Shown: positions 45,075 through 54,436 of the stretch, piece by piece | How the letters are laid out: each line of letters starts with the position of its first letter | How positions within the stretch are numbered: the stretch's first letter is position 1 | NCBI GenBank assembly: GCA_019163375.1 | Contig: JAFLKK010000007.1 | Span: 124,001 to 188,000, forward strand | From: Paludibacter sp. | GTDB lineage: Bacteria; Bacteroidota; Bacteroidia; Bacteroidales; Paludibacteraceae | Direction: 5' to 3' | Length of the DNA stretch: 64,000 bases | The notes under the pieces: model-generated | What the model saw: only the letters and a program-made list of their open reading frames with translations | What the model was told of the DNA's origin: nothing | Database searches by the model: none | Translations under genes and position numbers: made by a program

Positions 45075-47360
45075 TTAGAATGGGTATCCAATGGCGAAAT
45101 GAAATGCAAAATCATCTTTAAATGTTGGATTTACTCGCCACTGGTCTATGCGAGGTCGAACCGGGTCGAATAGTTTCACTCCCATATCCATACGGAAAAT
45201 AAAAAAGGAGAAATCACAACGTAAACCCACACCGTAGGCTATTGCAATTTGTTTCATAAACGTATCAAATTTAAACGTTCCCCCTTTTTGAGTTTCATAG
45301 TTTTTTATTGTCCAGATATTTCCCGCATCTAAGAATAATGCACCCTCTAAAATTCTGAACAATTTAGCACGATACTCCATGCTCATATCCAGCTTAATAT
45401 CACCTACCTGATTATAATCCCGTCGATTATTGCTTATGCGCTGATAAACACCCGGTCCTAACGTACTTTCGCTCCAGCCCCTGATGCTATTGGCACCACC
45501 GCTATAAAATCGTTTTTCGTAAGGTATCACATCCGCATTTCCATAGGGCATTCCGACCCCTACCCCAAGATGATATACAAACCGATTGTCTTTATCAAAA
45601 ATCTGATGTCTGGTAATATTGTATTCTGCCTTAATATATTGTGAATATCTGATTCCGAAAAATCGATAAGAACTATCGCTGGAATTTGGGACGGTTCCCA
45701 ATAAATGATTCATAGCGTACAACATATTGCCCGCTGCCTCAAAACTATAGCGCATCGACGAATAATTCTTCATTGGTCGATTAGCATTAAAGTTTGAATA
45801 GGAACCAGTGTATCCCGATCGCATAATAAAGTGATCCTGATAGTTGTATGGGTTGAAAACTGGAGGCGATGTATTCAGATACATATCCTTAAAACTCTGA
45901 TAAATGGTATCAAACCGCACAAAACTCAAATCGAGAAGATCCAGGCTATGACGATATTTACCTCTTAACCAGCCATATTTCACTCCTGCACCCACACTTG
46001 TGGTTTTAAACTCATCGGGGCGAAACTGAGAGCTAAAGGCAGTAGTAAACTCAGTGCTTGCGTGAATATTTCGTTTAAATTCATAACCACCAAAAGGCAA
46101 CATAAACTTCGGAAATTTAAGCCCCACCTGCGCACCCCATTCCTGTGCTAGCACCCCTTTTTGCCATTCCAGCGCCAAACGCCCTTGCACACTGAGCGAT
46201 TCGGCACCTCTAAAAACATTGCGATGTGTAAAACTCAGGTTATCGGCAACACCCCAATAGCCATCGGTATAAGTTCCTTCCATTTCATTGGTAATAGAAA
46301 TGGCATTGGAGGGAGTAATGATGATATAACAGTCTAATGAATTATCTGCACTTTCTTTAAAACTGATATTCACATACTTGATTGGACCCAACGTATTCAG
46401 AGCCTGATACGTTCGGGCAACGGCTTCATCACTATATAAACTTTGAGGATTGATAAAGGTGTTTTGCACCAATGCATCCAGGTTGATAATGCGCTTCTTT
46501 GGAGTAACCAACACGAAATTTCTAAATTGAACTGTATCCAATTCCTCCGTATTTGCTAAATCGGCTGTAAGATTGGCATCGGTATTGGTATAAAAAATCA
46601 CCTTACGAATGGTGAATTTTTTGAAAATAATGGCATTTACCGAATCATTATTATTGCTTTTCAGATAATCTCGAAGTTGAAGCGTCAGGTTTACCTTTTT
46701 ATCGGCAGTGCTATCCGCCGAATAAGTCAAATAATCTTTGCTGAAATTATAATGTCCCAACTGGCGAAACTGCGTTGCCACCCGATCGCGCTCTGCGCTT
46801 AGCACATCCGCATCAAACAACATACGCGACCGAATCAATGATTTTGATGTATCGGCAGCAATTTCGGTAAGACTTGCATTTTGAAGATTGGTAGCATAAT
46901 CCTTGAGTGTAAAGGGTTTATTCCCTTTTACAGTATAATTTACAATGGCTTTTCGGCCTTTGGTTATCACACTGCTTTCAACCTTAGCATTCATATAGCC
47001 TTTGTTCTGCACATAGAGCTGCATCTGTCTGACTGAAAGCGATGTTAGTGACGAGTTGTAAATCACCGGTGGGTCACCAATTCGTTTGAAAGTTTTGTTC
47101 AATACTCTTTTCAGCCATGAAGTCGTATCGCGCGGTGCCCAGTTGTATAACCCTAGTTGCATTCTAAATGCACCGGCAACAGCTGCATTGGGAGTTTGTC
47201 GGAGGTACTCTTTCAATTGAGATGGTGAAATATCTCTGGTATCGGTTTTTACATGCACTTTGTCCAACAATAGTTCGCCTTCGGGTACAAACTTTGTTGC
47301 ATTACATGCAGCCAGCAGTAAAACAAGTACAATAAAGGAACTGAAAACACTTAACTTCAT
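45075..47360 (-). CDS. BamA/TamA-family outer membrane protein (lipoprotein form)
   Basis: This 761-residue protein begins with a lipoprotein signal (LLLAAC, Cys19). POTRA-like regions follow (about residues 25-360), such as KGNKPFTLKDYATNLQN and FKKFTIRKVIFYTN. A C-terminal Omp85 barrel follows (about 360-761), with segments such as RNVFRGAESLSVQGRLALEW and YEKRFYSGGANSIRGWSEST. The RGW motif and the final F are typical of Omp85 barrels. It probably inserts or moves outer-membrane components. It converges with rnhB, 10 nt apart. Confidence 0.87.
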   Translation of the reverse strand: MKLSVFSSFIVLVLLLAACNATKFVPEGELLLDKVHVKTDTRDISPSQLKEYLRQTPNAAVAGAFRMQLGLYNWAPRDTTSWLKRVLNKTFKRIGDPPVIYNSSLTSLSVRQMQLYVQNKGYMNAKVESSVITKGRKAIVNYTVKGNKPFTLKDYATNLQNASLTEIAADTSKSLIRSRMLFDADVLSAERDRVATQFRQLGHYNFSKDYLTYSADSTADKKVNLTLQLRDYLKSNNNDSVNAIIFKKFTIRKVIFYTNTDANLTADLANTEELDTVQFRNFVLVTPKKRIINLDALVQNTFINPQSLYSDEAVARTYQALNTLGPIKYVNISFKESADNSLDCYIIITPSNAISITNEMEGTYTDGYWGVADNLSFTHRNVFRGAESLSVQGRLALEWQKGVLAQEWGAQVGLKFPKFMLPFGGYEFKRNIHASTEFTTAFSSQFRPDEFKTTSVGAGVKYGWLRGKYRHSLDLLDLSFVRFDTIYQSFKDMYLNTSPPVFNPYNYQDHFIMRSGYTGSYSNFNANRPMKNYSSMRYSFEAAGNMLYAMNHLLGTVPNSSDSSYRFFGIRYSQYIKAEYNITRHQIFDKDNRFVYHLGVGVGMPYGNADVIPYEKRFYSGGANSIRGWSESTLGPGVYQRISNNRRDYNQVGDIKLDMSMEYRAKLFRILEGALFLDAGNIWTIKNYETQKGGTFKFDTFMKQIAIAYGVGLRCDFSFFIFRMDMGVKLFDPVRPRIDQWRVNPTFKDDFAFHFAIGYPF

Positions 47361-47392
47361 ACCTAAGATAAAAAAAGAATTAAAAATTTGTG

Positions 47393-47400
47393 CAAATATA
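47393..47400 (-). promoter_or_regulatory. candidate -7 element for the BamA/TamA-like gene
   Basis: The minus strand reads TATATTTG followed by CA, 32 nt before the ATG at 47360. The -33 box is not clear. Confidence 0.5.
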
Positions 47401-47608
47401 GCCTTTTTATCGTTTTCTTTGGTAGCTTTGTAGTATAAAACTTGACAATTACAGAGTTATAAGACCAACATAAGCTTTCAACGCAAAATTCAATTGAAAA
47501 TTACAGAAAAGTAAGAAAAACATAACAAATTAAATAGTCGTTACACAATTTGGCAACGATTATTGTTTTCAATATGTTACAAGATTCATTCCAAAAAAAA
47601 CAGATACC

Positions 47609-48361
47609 GTGATTTCGAAAAGTAAAATAAAATTAATTGCCAGCCTTTCGCAAAAGAAATTCAGAGATGAAACAGGTTTATTTATAGCTGAAGGCACAAA
47701 ATTAGTTACTGATTTAGCTCCCTCCTTTCAATGCTTCCTGCTGATAGCTACTCCGCCGTGGTTGTCCGAAAATATGGATATAAAAGCCGACGAAATTATA
47801 GAGGCGGACATCGACGAACTTAAAAAAATATCCAATCAGAAAAGTCCACAAGGTGTATTGGCTGTGTTCCGACAACCTACATACACCTACAATCCATTAG
47901 AGTTGAACCATAAATTATCCTTGGCGCTTGATGATGTGCAAGATCCGGGTAACCTTGGAACCATACTCCGCATTGCCGATTGGTTTGGCATCACCGATGT
48001 TTTTTGTTCGGAATACACAGCCGATGCATTCAGCCCCAAAACCGTACAAGCCACCATGGGGGCATTGGCACGCGTAAAAGTGCATACCGTCAATCTCAAT
48101 GAATTTTTACAATCATGCGCCGGCAAACTGCCTATTTACGGTACATTTATGGACGGGGAGAATATTTATTCCAAAACATTGACCCAACACGGAATGATAG
48201 TGATGGGAAATGAAGGAAATGGCATTTCGCCCTCCATCGAAAAACTGGTAACCGAAAAATTACTCATCCCTAATTATCCTGCGGGGCAAGTCACTTCCGA
48301 GTCATTAAACGTAGGTGTGGCAACAGCTCTCGTATGTGGTGAATTTAGACGAAGAACATAG
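47609..48361 (+). CDS. SpoU/TrmH-family RNA 2'-O-methyltransferase
   Basis: This 250-residue protein should methylate a ribose in rRNA or tRNA. It starts with GTG at 47609. An N-terminal RNA-binding part (KIKLIASLSQKKFRDETGLF) is followed by the SPOUT domain: ALDDVQDPGNLGTILRIADW (motif 1, about residues 109-128), IVMGNEGNGIS (motif 2, about 193-203) and IPNYPAGQVTSESLNVGVATALV (motif 3). These three motifs are the standard SpoU knot. The exact RNA target is not clear. Confidence 0.9.
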   Translation: MISKSKIKLIASLSQKKFRDETGLFIAEGTKLVTDLAPSFQCFLLIATPPWLSENMDIKADEIIEADIDELKKISNQKSPQGVLAVFRQPTYTYNPLELNHKLSLALDDVQDPGNLGTILRIADWFGITDVFCSEYTADAFSPKTVQATMGALARVKVHTVNLNEFLQSCAGKLPIYGTFMDGENIYSKTLTQHGMIVMGNEGNGISPSIEKLVTEKLLIPNYPAGQVTSESLNVGVATALVCGEFRRRT

Positions 48362-48451
48362 TACTTCAATCATTTCTAAACCATTTCAATCCGAAAACAG
48401 TTTTACACACATTGTTTTCATATTCAATCAACTTCTGAATTTTTCAATCTC

Positions 48452-51268
48452 ATGTCCAAACAAGGAAATATAATCATTAAAGGTGCCCGTGTCCATAATC
48501 TGAAGAATATAGATGTAGAAATCCCCCGTAATAAACTGGTAGTTATCACCGGCCTTTCGGGTTCGGGTAAATCATCATTGGCTTTCGACACGCTTTATGC
48601 CGAAGGACAACGCCGCTACGTGGAAAGTCTTTCATCGTACGCTCGTCAGTTTTTGGGACGAATGAGCAAACCCGAAGTCGATTATATCAAAGGTATTCCA
48701 CCGGCTATTGCCATAGAACAACGTGTAAACACACGAAATCCTCGTTCGACCGTAGGGACTTCGACCGAAATTTATGAATATATCAAGTTACTGTATGCCC
48801 GCATTGGTAAAACCTATTCACCCATTTCGGGCGAGCTGGTAAAGAAACACGAAGCGCAGGACGTAGTAGATGCTGCCATGAATTTGGAAGATGGTACTAG
48901 ATTGATGATTCTCACCACAGTTACGGCTTCAGAAGACAAATCACTTGCCGAGCAACTAAAAAGTCTTGCATTGCAAGGCTTTAGTCGTGTATTGGTAAAT
49001 GACGAAACATTGCAGATAGAGGATTATATCAAAACAATTACTGCAACACCGAAAGAGGAAGATGTGTATCTGCTCATCGACCGTTTGGTAGTGGAGCATA
49101 CGCAAACAGCCATCAGCCGACTGAATGACTCTATCGAAACAGCTTTTTTCGAAGGAAATGGGGTTTGCATCCTCAAAGTTTTTGGAAATGAAGGAAACGA
49201 GTTGCTATATTTCTCAAAAAAATTCGAAGCCGACGGAATGCAGTTCGAGATTCCTTCGGTGCATACCTTTAGTTTCAACAGCCCCATCGGTGCTTGTCCG
49301 GTGTGCGAAGGATTTGGCCGTGTAATTGGGATTGACGAAGACCTTGTTGTTCCGAATAAAACCTTGTCGATTTATGAGGATGCGGTAGTTTGCTGGAAAG
49401 GTGAAGTTATGAGCGAATGGAAAAACCAATTGATCCGTACAGCCACTAAATTCAATTTCCCCATTCATAAACCATACTACGAACTGACTGATGCACAGCG
49501 ACAACTGCTATGGACAGGCAATAAATATTTCGAAGGACTGAATGCATTTTTTAAACATCTGGAGGCTGGACAATATAAAATTCAGTATCGGGTAATGTTG
49601 GCACGGTACCGTGGCAAAACCGTTTGTCACGCTTGTGGAGGTAGCCGGTTAAAGAAGGAAGCTTCGTACATTCGCATTGCCGACAAATCTATTTCAGATT
49701 TAGTATTACTGCCTGTTAGCGAGCTAAATAACTTCTTCGAGAATATTCAATTGGACGAACAGGATGCCGCCATCTCAAAACGATTATTGGTAGAAATTAC
49801 GAACCGCATTCATTTTTTGCTCGACGTTGGATTAGGTTATCTGACCATCAACCGATTGTCCAATTCGCTCTCAGGCGGTGAAAGTCAGCGTATCAATTTA
49901 GCCACGTCGCTCGGAAGCAGTCTGGTGGGATCGCTATATATTCTGGACGAACCAAGTATCGGATTGCACTCCCGCGACACGCATTTGCTTATCAAAGTGT
50001 TAAAACAGCTTCGGGATTTGGGAAACACGGTGGTAGTGGTTGAACACGATGAAGAAATTATGCGTGCCGCCGATTATCTGATTGATATCGGTCCAAAAGC
50101 CGGTCGACTGGGTGGGCAAGTGGTTTACCAGGGTGACCCGGCTATTACTGCCGAAACTGACAGCAAATCGATAGATGCTGAAATAGAAAATTCGTTCACG
50201 CTGAAATATCTATTGGGACAAGAGAAAATTGCCATCCCAACACAACGACGAAAATGGAATAATTATATCGAAGTCATTGGTGCCCGCGAAAATAACCTAA
50301 AAGGAATCAATGTAAAATTCCCACTAAACGTAATGACAGTAGTTACCGGCGTGAGTGGTTCGGGTAAATCATCACTCGTTCGCAATGTATTTTACACTGC
50401 ATTGAAGAAACATTACGGTGGTGTGGCCGATCGTACCGGTCAGTTTGGAACGCTCAAAGGCAGCATGTTATTGGCCAAAGATATTGAATTTGTAGATCAA
50501 AACCCGATTGGGCGTTCCTCGCGCTCCAATCCGGTAACCTATATAAAAGCGTATGACGAGATTCGTAAGTTATTTGCCGACCAACAACTGTCGAAGCAAA
50601 TGAATTATACTGCATCTCACTTCTCATTCAACACCGTTGGTGGTCGATGCGAAGAGTGTCAGGGCGAGGGAACAGTGACCGTAGAAATGCAGTTTATGGC
50701 CGATTTGGTGCTGGAGTGTGAGCACTGCCATGGCAAGCGTTTCAAGCAAGACCTATTGGAAGTACAATACAAAGGTGTAAATATCCACGATGTATTGGAA
50801 ATGACGGTAAATCAGGCCATCGAATTCTTCACGGAACATACCGGTCATACCGAAAAGAAAATAGTAAAACGCATGAAACCGCTGCAAGATGTGGGCGTGG
50901 GCTATGTCAAACTCGGACAATCGTCCAGCACACTTTCGGGTGGTGAGAGTCAGCGTGTAAAACTGGCGTCATTCCTTGCCAACGAAAAACCGGAGCCAAC
51001 CATCTTCGTGTTCGACGAACCGACTACCGGGCTTCATTTTCATGATATAAAAACGTTGATGAAAGCCTTCGATGCACTTATTGCCAAAGGTCATACGGTT
51101 ATTATTATCGAACATAATCTGGAAGTAATAAAATGCGCCGACCACATTATTGACATTGGTCCTGAGGGAGGTAATAAAGGTGGAAATCTTGTATTTGAAG
51201 GAACTCCCGAAGAAATCTTGAAATGCAAGAATTCGTATACCGGAAAGTTTTTGAAGGATAAAATGTAA
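48452..51268 (+). CDS. uvrA: excinuclease ABC subunit A
   Basis: UvrA scans DNA for damage in nucleotide excision repair. The 938-residue protein has two ABC ATPase modules: Walker [10 protein letters not shown] (about residues 34-42) and GVSGSGKSS, signatures [14 protein letters not shown] and [14 protein letters not shown], and Walker [12 protein letters not shown] and [11 protein letters not shown]. The zinc modules [16 protein letters not shown] and [16 protein letters not shown] are present. It is a single-gene unit with its own terminator. Confidence 0.98.
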   Translation: MSKQGNIIIKGARVHNLKNIDVEIPRNKLVVITGLSGSGKSSLAFDTLYAEGQRRYVESLSSYARQFLGRMSKPEVDYIKGIPPAIAIEQRVNTRNPRSTVGTSTEIYEYIKLLYARIGKTYSPISGELVKKHEAQDVVDAAMNLEDGTRLMILTTVTASEDKSLAEQLKSLALQGFSRVLVNDETLQIEDYIKTITATPKEEDVYLLIDRLVVEHTQTAISRLNDSIETAFFEGNGVCILKVFGNEGNELLYFSKKFEADGMQFEIPSVHTFSFNSPIGACPVCEGFGRVIGIDEDLVVPNKTLSIYEDAVVCWKGEVMSEWKNQLIRTATKFNFPIHKPYYELTDAQRQLLWTGNKYFEGLNAFFKHLEAGQYKIQYRVMLARYRGKTVCHACGGSRLKKEASYIRIADKSISDLVLLPVSELNNFFENIQLDEQDAAISKRLLVEITNRIHFLLDVGLGYLTINRLSNSLSGGESQRINLATSLGSSLVGSLYILDEPSIGLHSRDTHLLIKVLKQLRDLGNTVVVVEHDEEIMRAADYLIDIGPKAGRLGGQVVYQGDPAITAETDSKSIDAEIENSFTLKYLLGQEKIAIPTQRRKWNNYIEVIGARENNLKGINVKFPLNVMTVVTGVSGSGKSSLVRNVFYTALKKHYGGVADRTGQFGTLKGSMLLAKDIEFVDQNPIGRSSRSNPVTYIKAYDEIRKLFADQQLSKQMNYTASHFSFNTVGGRCEECQGEGTVTVEMQFMADLVLECEHCHGKRFKQDLLEVQYKGVNIHDVLEMTVNQAIEFFTEHTGHTEKKIVKRMKPLQDVGVGYVKLGQSSSTLSGGESQRVKLASFLANEKPEPTIFVFDEPTTGLHFHDIKTLMKAFDALIAKGHTVIIIEHNLEVIKCADHIIDIGPEGGNKGGNLVFEGTPEEILKCKNSYTGKFLKDKM

Positions 51269-51278
51269 GACTAAAAAT

Positions 51279-51317
51279 AAGAAAGGTGCGTTTCAAAATG
51301 CACATTTCTTGTTTTTT
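51279..51317 (+). terminator. terminator of uvrA
   Basis: The stem 51279-51289 with 51300-51310 (one G-A mismatch) is followed by GTTTTTT. It starts 10 nt after the uvrA stop. Confidence 0.8.
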
Positions 51318-51332
51318 ATAGTTTTCAACGAA

Positions 51333-52157
51333 TTATAAATTCAACGCCATTCTCAGGGCTTTATAACCTGACGGACTGGTTTTAATCTGCTGTCCGTTTT
51401 TTAGCGTAAGTAATTGATTTTGCTTTTCATAAAGCTCTATGCGCGAGATCATTTCTACGTTTACAATCACCGATCGGTGCACTCGAACAAATTGATTTTC
51501 GGGCAGTTGCTCCTCAAAAGATTTCATGGTTTGTTCTTTCAGGTACTTGCCCTGTGCAGTAATAATCTGAACATAATCCCCATCAGCTTGCAGGTACAAC
51601 ACTTCCGGCACAAGTATAACATGTATTTTTGATCCCGATTTGACTGCTATTCGCTCCAACACTTCCGTCTGAGTTACTTTGGCTATAGCTGTTTCATCTT
51701 TCACAATCTCCTCTTGCAAGCCAAAAACAGGTTCTTCCAGCTGATGAAGTGCAATCATAAATTGCTGGCTTATTTGCACATATATCAACAAACCTATCAA
51801 TCCCCTAATGGGCATGAAAGGAATAAAAACAGCTGCTGTATTGACATCAAAAAAGATGTATAGCAAACCATAACCGGAGCTTAGCCAAATGGAAATACAA
51901 AGTAAAGCCAGTGCAAAATGATTCATTAGCCGCTGATAAACCGTCAGCACCTGAAAGTTTCCGAATTTCAAAACCGTCCAAAGCAGTATTCCCAGTGCAG
52001 CAAACACTGCTGCATGGATGAGCCCATCAACCAATAATGTCAAAAAGGGCAGCGGCACAATCCATGCAAAAACAAGCGCCTGCACCAATGCATAAACCAC
52101 CCAAAGCAGTCCGTATTGCAGCGTTTTTCTTGTATTTTCGAAAAATGGATATAGCAT
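51333..52157 (-). CDS. membrane-anchored LytTR transcription regulator
   Basis: This 274-residue protein has four N-terminal membrane helices (about residues 15-130) and a C-terminal LytTR DNA-binding domain (about 175-274) with YLQADGDYVQIITAQGKYLK and FVRVHRSVIVNVEMISRIEL. It has no receiver domain, so it differs from AlgR-type regulators. The membrane part may sense an envelope signal. Downstream in the same direction of the LiaF-like gene, it probably controls this small unit. Confidence 0.87.
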   Translation of the reverse strand: MLYPFFENTRKTLQYGLLWVVYALVQALVFAWIVPLPFLTLLVDGLIHAAVFAALGILLWTVLKFGNFQVLTVYQRLMNHFALALLCISIWLSSGYGLLYIFFDVNTAAVFIPFMPIRGLIGLLIYVQISQQFMIALHQLEEPVFGLQEEIVKDETAIAKVTQTEVLERIAVKSGSKIHVILVPEVLYLQADGDYVQIITAQGKYLKEQTMKSFEEQLPENQFVRVHRSVIVNVEMISRIELYEKQNQLLTLKNGQQIKTSPSGYKALRMALNL

Positions 52158-52166
52158 TCTTTTTTT

Positions 52167-52349
52167 CAGTTATCAGTGAACAGTAAGCAGTTATCAGTAA
52201 AAAAGTGAACAGTTATCAGTAAATAGCAATTTTGCGTCAAAACATATAATCGATTAGGAGACAAAGTACTTACGTCTTGCCGCTTACCGCTTACTTCTGA
52301 GAGTATAGGAGACAATGTACTTGCCTCTTACTCCTTACCTCTTGCCTCT
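52167..52349. repeat. tandem short repeats between the LiaF-like and LytTR genes
   Basis: Three copies of CAGTTATCAGTRAA (52167, 52188, 52210; period about 21) are followed by two longer copies (52255-52295 and 52306-52349). Each begins TAGGAGACAAWGTACTT and contains about four 7-nt units of the form CTTRCYN. No open frame is affected. Confidence 0.75.
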
Positions 52350-52355
52350 AAAATA

Positions 52356-53138
52356 TTAGTTTCTTATTTCCCCGCCACCAAACACACACGAACCGACAAC
52401 AATGAGTTTACGAGTTGAGTCGAGCGGTTCTTTTGGCATGCGATTATCCTGAAAACCGCCGAAAACAGTATCCAGATGTGTTTCGATCAACCAGTCGGAG
52501 GGTACAAAAATGGTGATACCTCCAAAGACAGCATTTACTTCCAGATGAGTTTCACCTTCCGCCAGATTGGTTCTGCGTAAATCCAACGTAAGTCCACCAA
52601 ACACAGCGTTTAATTCGCCACCTTTAAAAACAGGATCAAGTACAATATGATCACCACCACCAAAAACGCTATTTTTTGAAAACCCTTCCGGACTTTTTCT
52701 CCATTTCGAGTAGTCGTTGTTACGGTTTTTACGACAGCTTCCCTCTCTGCGGGTATGCCAATCGTTAGTCCATGCTTCCTGTCCCCATTGCGGAACAAAA
52801 AGGCGCTGAATGAGAATGACGAATCCGGCTCCAATCAATAACAATGGCCAGTAAGTATGAATAAAATTTCGATCAATTTCCGGCATTATCCTGGGAAGAA
52901 TAAAGAAACCTCCCAAAAACAGAAGTACAACGCCCGACACCAATTTACGCTTAAATAAATGGATTACTCCAATAAAAATAAGGAGCATTGGCCACGAAAT
53001 AATGATATGACGCATAGTTGAAGGAATAAGACCAAAATTAAGTCCCAGAAATACCACGCCAACAAGCATAAGCACAAGTCCAAAACCAATTCCTTTATTG
53101 TAACCCTGCTGATTTGAGTTTTTCATTTCATTTTCCAT
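52356..53138 (-). CDS. LiaF-like membrane protein
   Basis: This 260-residue protein has about four membrane segments (residues 15-110) and a C-terminal cell-wall-active antibiotic response-like domain. It carries repeated motifs: NSVFGGGDHI, NAVFGGLTLDLR, NAVFGGITIFVP and DTVFGGF. The repeated V-F-G-G is typical of LiaF/YvqF and DUF2154-like proteins. In Firmicutes LiaF restrains an envelope-stress kinase; here the regulator at 51333-52157 could be the partner, an inference from neighbourhood. A start at ATG 53126 is also possible. Confidence 0.8.
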   Translation of the reverse strand: MENEMKNSNQQGYNKGIGFGLVLMLVGVVFLGLNFGLIPSTMRHIIISWPMLLIFIGVIHLFKRKLVSGVVLLFLGGFFILPRIMPEIDRNFIHTYWPLLLIGAGFVILIQRLFVPQWGQEAWTNDWHTRREGSCRKNRNNDYSKWRKSPEGFSKNSVFGGGDHIVLDPVFKGGELNAVFGGLTLDLRRTNLAEGETHLEVNAVFGGITIFVPSDWLIETHLDTVFGGFQDNRMPKEPLDSTRKLIVVGSCVFGGGEIRN

Positions 53139-53164
53139 AAAATTTATTTTTAAAATTTACGATA

Positions 53165-53196
53165 CAAAGATACGGGCAATCCATCCTTAAAAACAA
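53165..53196 (-). promoter_or_regulatory. promoter of the LiaF-like/LytTR unit
   Basis: On the minus strand TTG (53194-53196), 21 nt, TATCTTTG (53165-53172) is a good Bacteroidetes promoter, 26 nt before the ATG at 53138. Confidence 0.65.
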
Positions 53197-53332
53197 ACTA
53201 AAATCGATGAACCGAGCCAATTTTCCCGACTAAAGTGAGTATAAACCTAGCTGAACGATGTTCAACAATGCCTAAAACGTCACAAACATAGAAATTTATT
53301 CTATTTTGCTCTTATGTTTAGACACTTTTTTT

Positions 53333-53340
53333 TATTTTTG
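53333..53340 (+). promoter_or_regulatory. candidate -7 element for the methyltransferase gene
   Basis: TATTTTTG followed by CA matches TAnnTTTG. Transcription from here would give a leader of about 194 nt containing the multi-hairpin structure. The nearest TTG lies 24 nt upstream. Confidence 0.5.
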
Positions 53341-53381
53341 CAGTCTCTAAAACAACTGGATGTTTAATTTAATTTCGGATT

Positions 53382-53538
53382 TGGTAAAGTAAATAATCGT
53401 TGGTGCATTTGCAACTCTGATTATCCCATCGTTTCCTCAGGCATATTCTTGTCTGAGTTATTCATCATCTTTATAAAACAATAATAAAGTTGAAGCTATG
53501 TGCGCTTGTGCAAAGCTTCAACCCATAAAACTTTACCA
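53382..53538 (+). promoter_or_regulatory. multi-branched leader closed at the start codon, riboswitch-like
   Basis: A perfect 9-bp stem (53382-53390 with 53530-53538) closes the structure 2 nt before the ATG at 53541. Inside are three hairpins. One is 53393-53424, with a 6-bp and a 4-bp part and a 3-nt bulge. The second is 53436-53457 (8 bp, one G-U, 6-nt loop). The third is 53489-53522 (perfect 9 bp). I do not recognise the B12, TPP, FMN, c-di-GMP or lysine consensus. The closing stem would hide the ribosome-binding region, so it could work as a translational switch. This is a by-eye fold without thermodynamic support. Confidence 0.5.
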
Positions 53539-53540
53539 TC

Positions 53541-54314
53541 ATGAGTAATGAAAATAAAAACATTCACGAATTTGACTTTAATTTAATCTGCGAATATTTC
53601 TCAAGTATTGAACGTCAAGGTCCCGGAAGTCCGGAATCAACCCTTAAGGCCTTGGGGTTTATTGACAACCTGAGTAACCAATCGGTAATTGCCGATTTAG
53701 GTTGTGGAACGGGCGGACAAACCATGGTACTCGCACAACATACTACTGCAAAGTTGGTTGGATTAGATTTGTTTCCCGGTTTTATTGACCGTTTCAACGA
53801 AAATGCTGCCATCTTAAATTTACAGGACAGAGTAAAAGGAATTGTGGGTTCGATGGACGAATTACCATTTCAAGCAGAAGAATTAGATCTTATTTGGTCG
53901 GAAGGAGCAATCTACAATATTGGTTTTGAGCGGGGTATCAATGAATGGCTCAAATTTCTGAAAACAGGCGGATACATTGCTGTTACAGAAGCATCGTGGT
54001 TTACCGACGAACGACCTGCCGAAATCAACGATTTTTGGAATGAGGCATATCCTGAAATAGATACTATTCCTATTAAAATGGGGCAACTACAGAAAGCGGG
54101 ATACATTCCGGTAGCAGCATTTTGTCTGTCGGAATATTGCTGGACGAAAAATTTTTACGAACCTCAGGTGGAGGCTCAGAAAGTTTTCCTGCAAAAATAT
54201 CCTGACAATCAGACAGCAAAAGAATTAATAACCAACTTACGCTTCGAAGAAGAAATGTATCAGCAATACAAGGACTACTACGGTTATGTATTTTACATTG
54301 GCAAGAAGCTTTAA
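53541..54314 (+). CDS. SAM-dependent methyltransferase (class I)
   Basis: This 257-residue protein has the Rossmann SAM-binding motif [13 protein letters not shown] (about residues 52-64), [15 protein letters not shown] (motif II region) and [18 protein letters not shown] (motif IV). The substrate is unknown; the pattern resembles small-molecule methyltransferases of the UbiE/COQ5 type. A structured leader and a bidirectional-looking terminator frame it as a single-gene unit. Confidence 0.87.
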   Translation: MSNENKNIHEFDFNLICEYFSSIERQGPGSPESTLKALGFIDNLSNQSVIADLGCGTGGQTMVLAQHTTAKLVGLDLFPGFIDRFNENAAILNLQDRVKGIVGSMDELPFQAEELDLIWSEGAIYNIGFERGINEWLKFLKTGGYIAVTEASWFTDERPAEINDFWNEAYPEIDTIPIKMGQLQKAGYIPVAAFCLSEYCWTKNFYEPQVEAQKVFLQKYPDNQTAKELITNLRFEEEMYQQYKDYYGYVFYIGKKL

Positions 54315-54319
54315 AAAGA

Positions 54320-54358
54320 GAAGGATTGCTCCACAAAAGCGGGGCAATCCTTCGTTTA
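54320..54358 (+). terminator. terminator of the methyltransferase gene
   Basis: The stem 54320-54332 with 54341-54353 (near perfect, T-G type mismatch inside) is followed by GTTTATTTT. The minus side has five Ts, so it may also end the C1 peptidase transcript. Confidence 0.75.
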
Positions 54359-54436
54359 TTTTAATTGGGAATTAATCGTTTTTTTACAAATACCTTCCCG
54401 AAATGCTTTTCAGTATTACTCTTTTTGAAAAAAGGA

